From an uncultured Eubacteriales bacterium (GTDB taxonomy: Bacteria; Bacillota; Clostridia; Oscillospirales; CAG-382), in the NCBI GenBank assembly GCA_900550505.1, contig URSI01000078.1:1-6075 (forward strand): DNA of 6,075 nt. Reading direction: 5' to 3'. Under the pieces are notes generated by a model, which made no database searches, had not been told where the DNA came from, and saw nothing but the letters and a program-made list of their open reading frames with translations. This document shows, in pieces, positions 5,682-6,075 of the stretch. Position 1 is the first letter of the stretch, and each line of letters opens with the position of its first letter. A program made the translations under genes and the position numbers.

Positions 5682-5712
5682 CAGGTACCGTGAGGGTTGT
5701 CAACCTGTTTTT
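5682..5712 (+). promoter_or_regulatory. Hairpin or palindrome with T run at the start of the desulfurase leader
   Basis: CAGGT (5682-5686) can pair with ACCTG (5703-5707), directly followed by TTTTT (5708-5712). A nested palindrome, GGTTGTCAACC (5695-5705), competes for the same right arm. It begins at the predicted transcription start, so it could be an operator for a repressor or a very early pause or attenuation site. The stem is short, and I cannot name the regulator. Confidence 0.3.
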
Positions 5713-5762
5713 CTACGCTGTAACAAACATGTCACGAGCGACCGAGAGGAAAATGTCCTGTA

Positions 5763-6075
5763 ATGATATATCTTGATAATGCCGCGACGACACGGGTCTG
5801 CGAAGACGCGCTTTCCGCCGCGATAAACGCCGCAAAAGCTTACGGCAATCCTTCTTCCACTCATTTTTTCGGGGTAGAGAGCGCACGGCTGCTTGCCGAC
5901 GCCAGAAAAACGCTTGCCCGTCTTTGCAAGTGCGCCGAGGATGAACTGTATTTCACCTCCTCCGGCAGCGAATCCAACACGACGGCACTGCTTGGTCTTG
6001 CCGACGCAAACTCCAGGCGTTCGCGCCGTATCATTTCCACGGACGGTGAGCATCCTTCGGTAGAAAACACGCTGC
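5763..6075 (+). CDS. NifS/IscS-type cysteine desulfurase (N-terminal 104 residues, 3' end outside window)
   Basis: The family is a PLP enzyme that removes sulfur from cysteine for Fe-S cluster assembly or tRNA thiolation. Visible motifs fit class I desulfurases: MIYLDNAATT at the start, NPSSTHFFG at 29-37, SARLLADARKTLARL at 40-54, and YFTSSGSESNTTAL at 63-76, where most members have FTSGGTEANN. IISTDGEHPSVEN follows at 90-102, with H97 at the PLP-stacking histidine. The PLP lysine and catalytic cysteine lie beyond the window, so activity and the exact subtype cannot be judged. The ATG at 5763 is preceded by AGAGGA at 5745-5750; the 12-nt gap is long, but no better start exists and the protein begins exactly where the family does. 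It is divergent from rny, and the partner scaffold gene would be expected downstream if it is the Fe-S type. Confidence 0.93.
   Translation, partial: MIYLDNAATTRVCEDALSAAINAAKAYGNPSSTHFFGVESARLLADARKTLARLCKCAEDELYFTSSGSESNTTALLGLADANSRRSRRIISTDGEHPSVENTL

Noticed and set aside
5678..5712. T-box-like motif in the desulfurase leader (GCAGGTACCGTG)
   Set aside because: It resembles part of the T-box core, but it lies at the predicted transcription start, so no room exists for stem I and the specifier loop.
5753..5776. Seven-codon ORF (MSCNDIS) overlapping the desulfurase start
   Set aside because: Only 2 nt separate it from the AGAGGA site, and so short a frame is expected by chance.

Overview
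The window looks like a chromosomal housekeeping segment from a low-to-mid GC Gram-positive anaerobe, probably class Clostridia and possibly an Oscillospiraceae/Ruminococcaceae-like lineage. The evidence is the membrane-anchored RNase Y next to a YmdB-type phosphodiesterase (a typical Firmicutes pair), the strong AGGAGG-like ribosome binding sites, and a three-S1-domain protein of a type I recall from Clostridia. The lineage call is inference from protein character only. I see no transposase, phage gene, CRISPR array, tRNA or rRNA.

Layout. (1) Positions 1-173 hold the 3' end of a plus-strand gene, probably an aconitase-family hydratase. (2) A minus-strand S1-domain RNA-binding protein follows (251-1192, TTG start preferred), ending at a strong terminator (193-231). 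(3) prfA, release factor 1, lies divergently on the plus strand (1251-2315). It converges on the next operon at a symmetric, two-way terminator (2413-2452). (4) A minus-strand operon runs from a strong promoter near 5591-5619 through a structured leader of about 330 nt, then rny (in two pieces), ymdB and yajC. (5) A divergent plus-strand NifS/IscS-type cysteine desulfurase starts at 5763 and leaves the window.

Theme. Most genes serve gene expression: translation termination (RF1), RNA binding (S1 protein), mRNA turnover (RNase Y), a partner phosphodiesterase (YmdB) and a Sec accessory subunit (YajC). The desulfurase would feed Fe-S clusters or tRNA thiolation.

Main oddity. rny is not one open frame. 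The membrane anchor and coiled coil (4596-5252) are in one frame; the KH and HD domains (3697-4599) are in another, and the two ORFs overlap as ATGA. The break lies at two copies of GTGCTGC exactly 14 nt apart. Collapsing one copy restores a normal RNase Y of 513 residues. The 14-nt units differ mostly at synonymous positions. This could be a real tandem duplication with a possible slippage switch, a split RNase Y, or an assembly join of two alleles. The sequence alone cannot decide, and an assembly or recombination artefact must be excluded first. The second item of interest is the long, GC-rich, hairpin-rich leader in front of this RNase gene, a plausible site of autoregulation.
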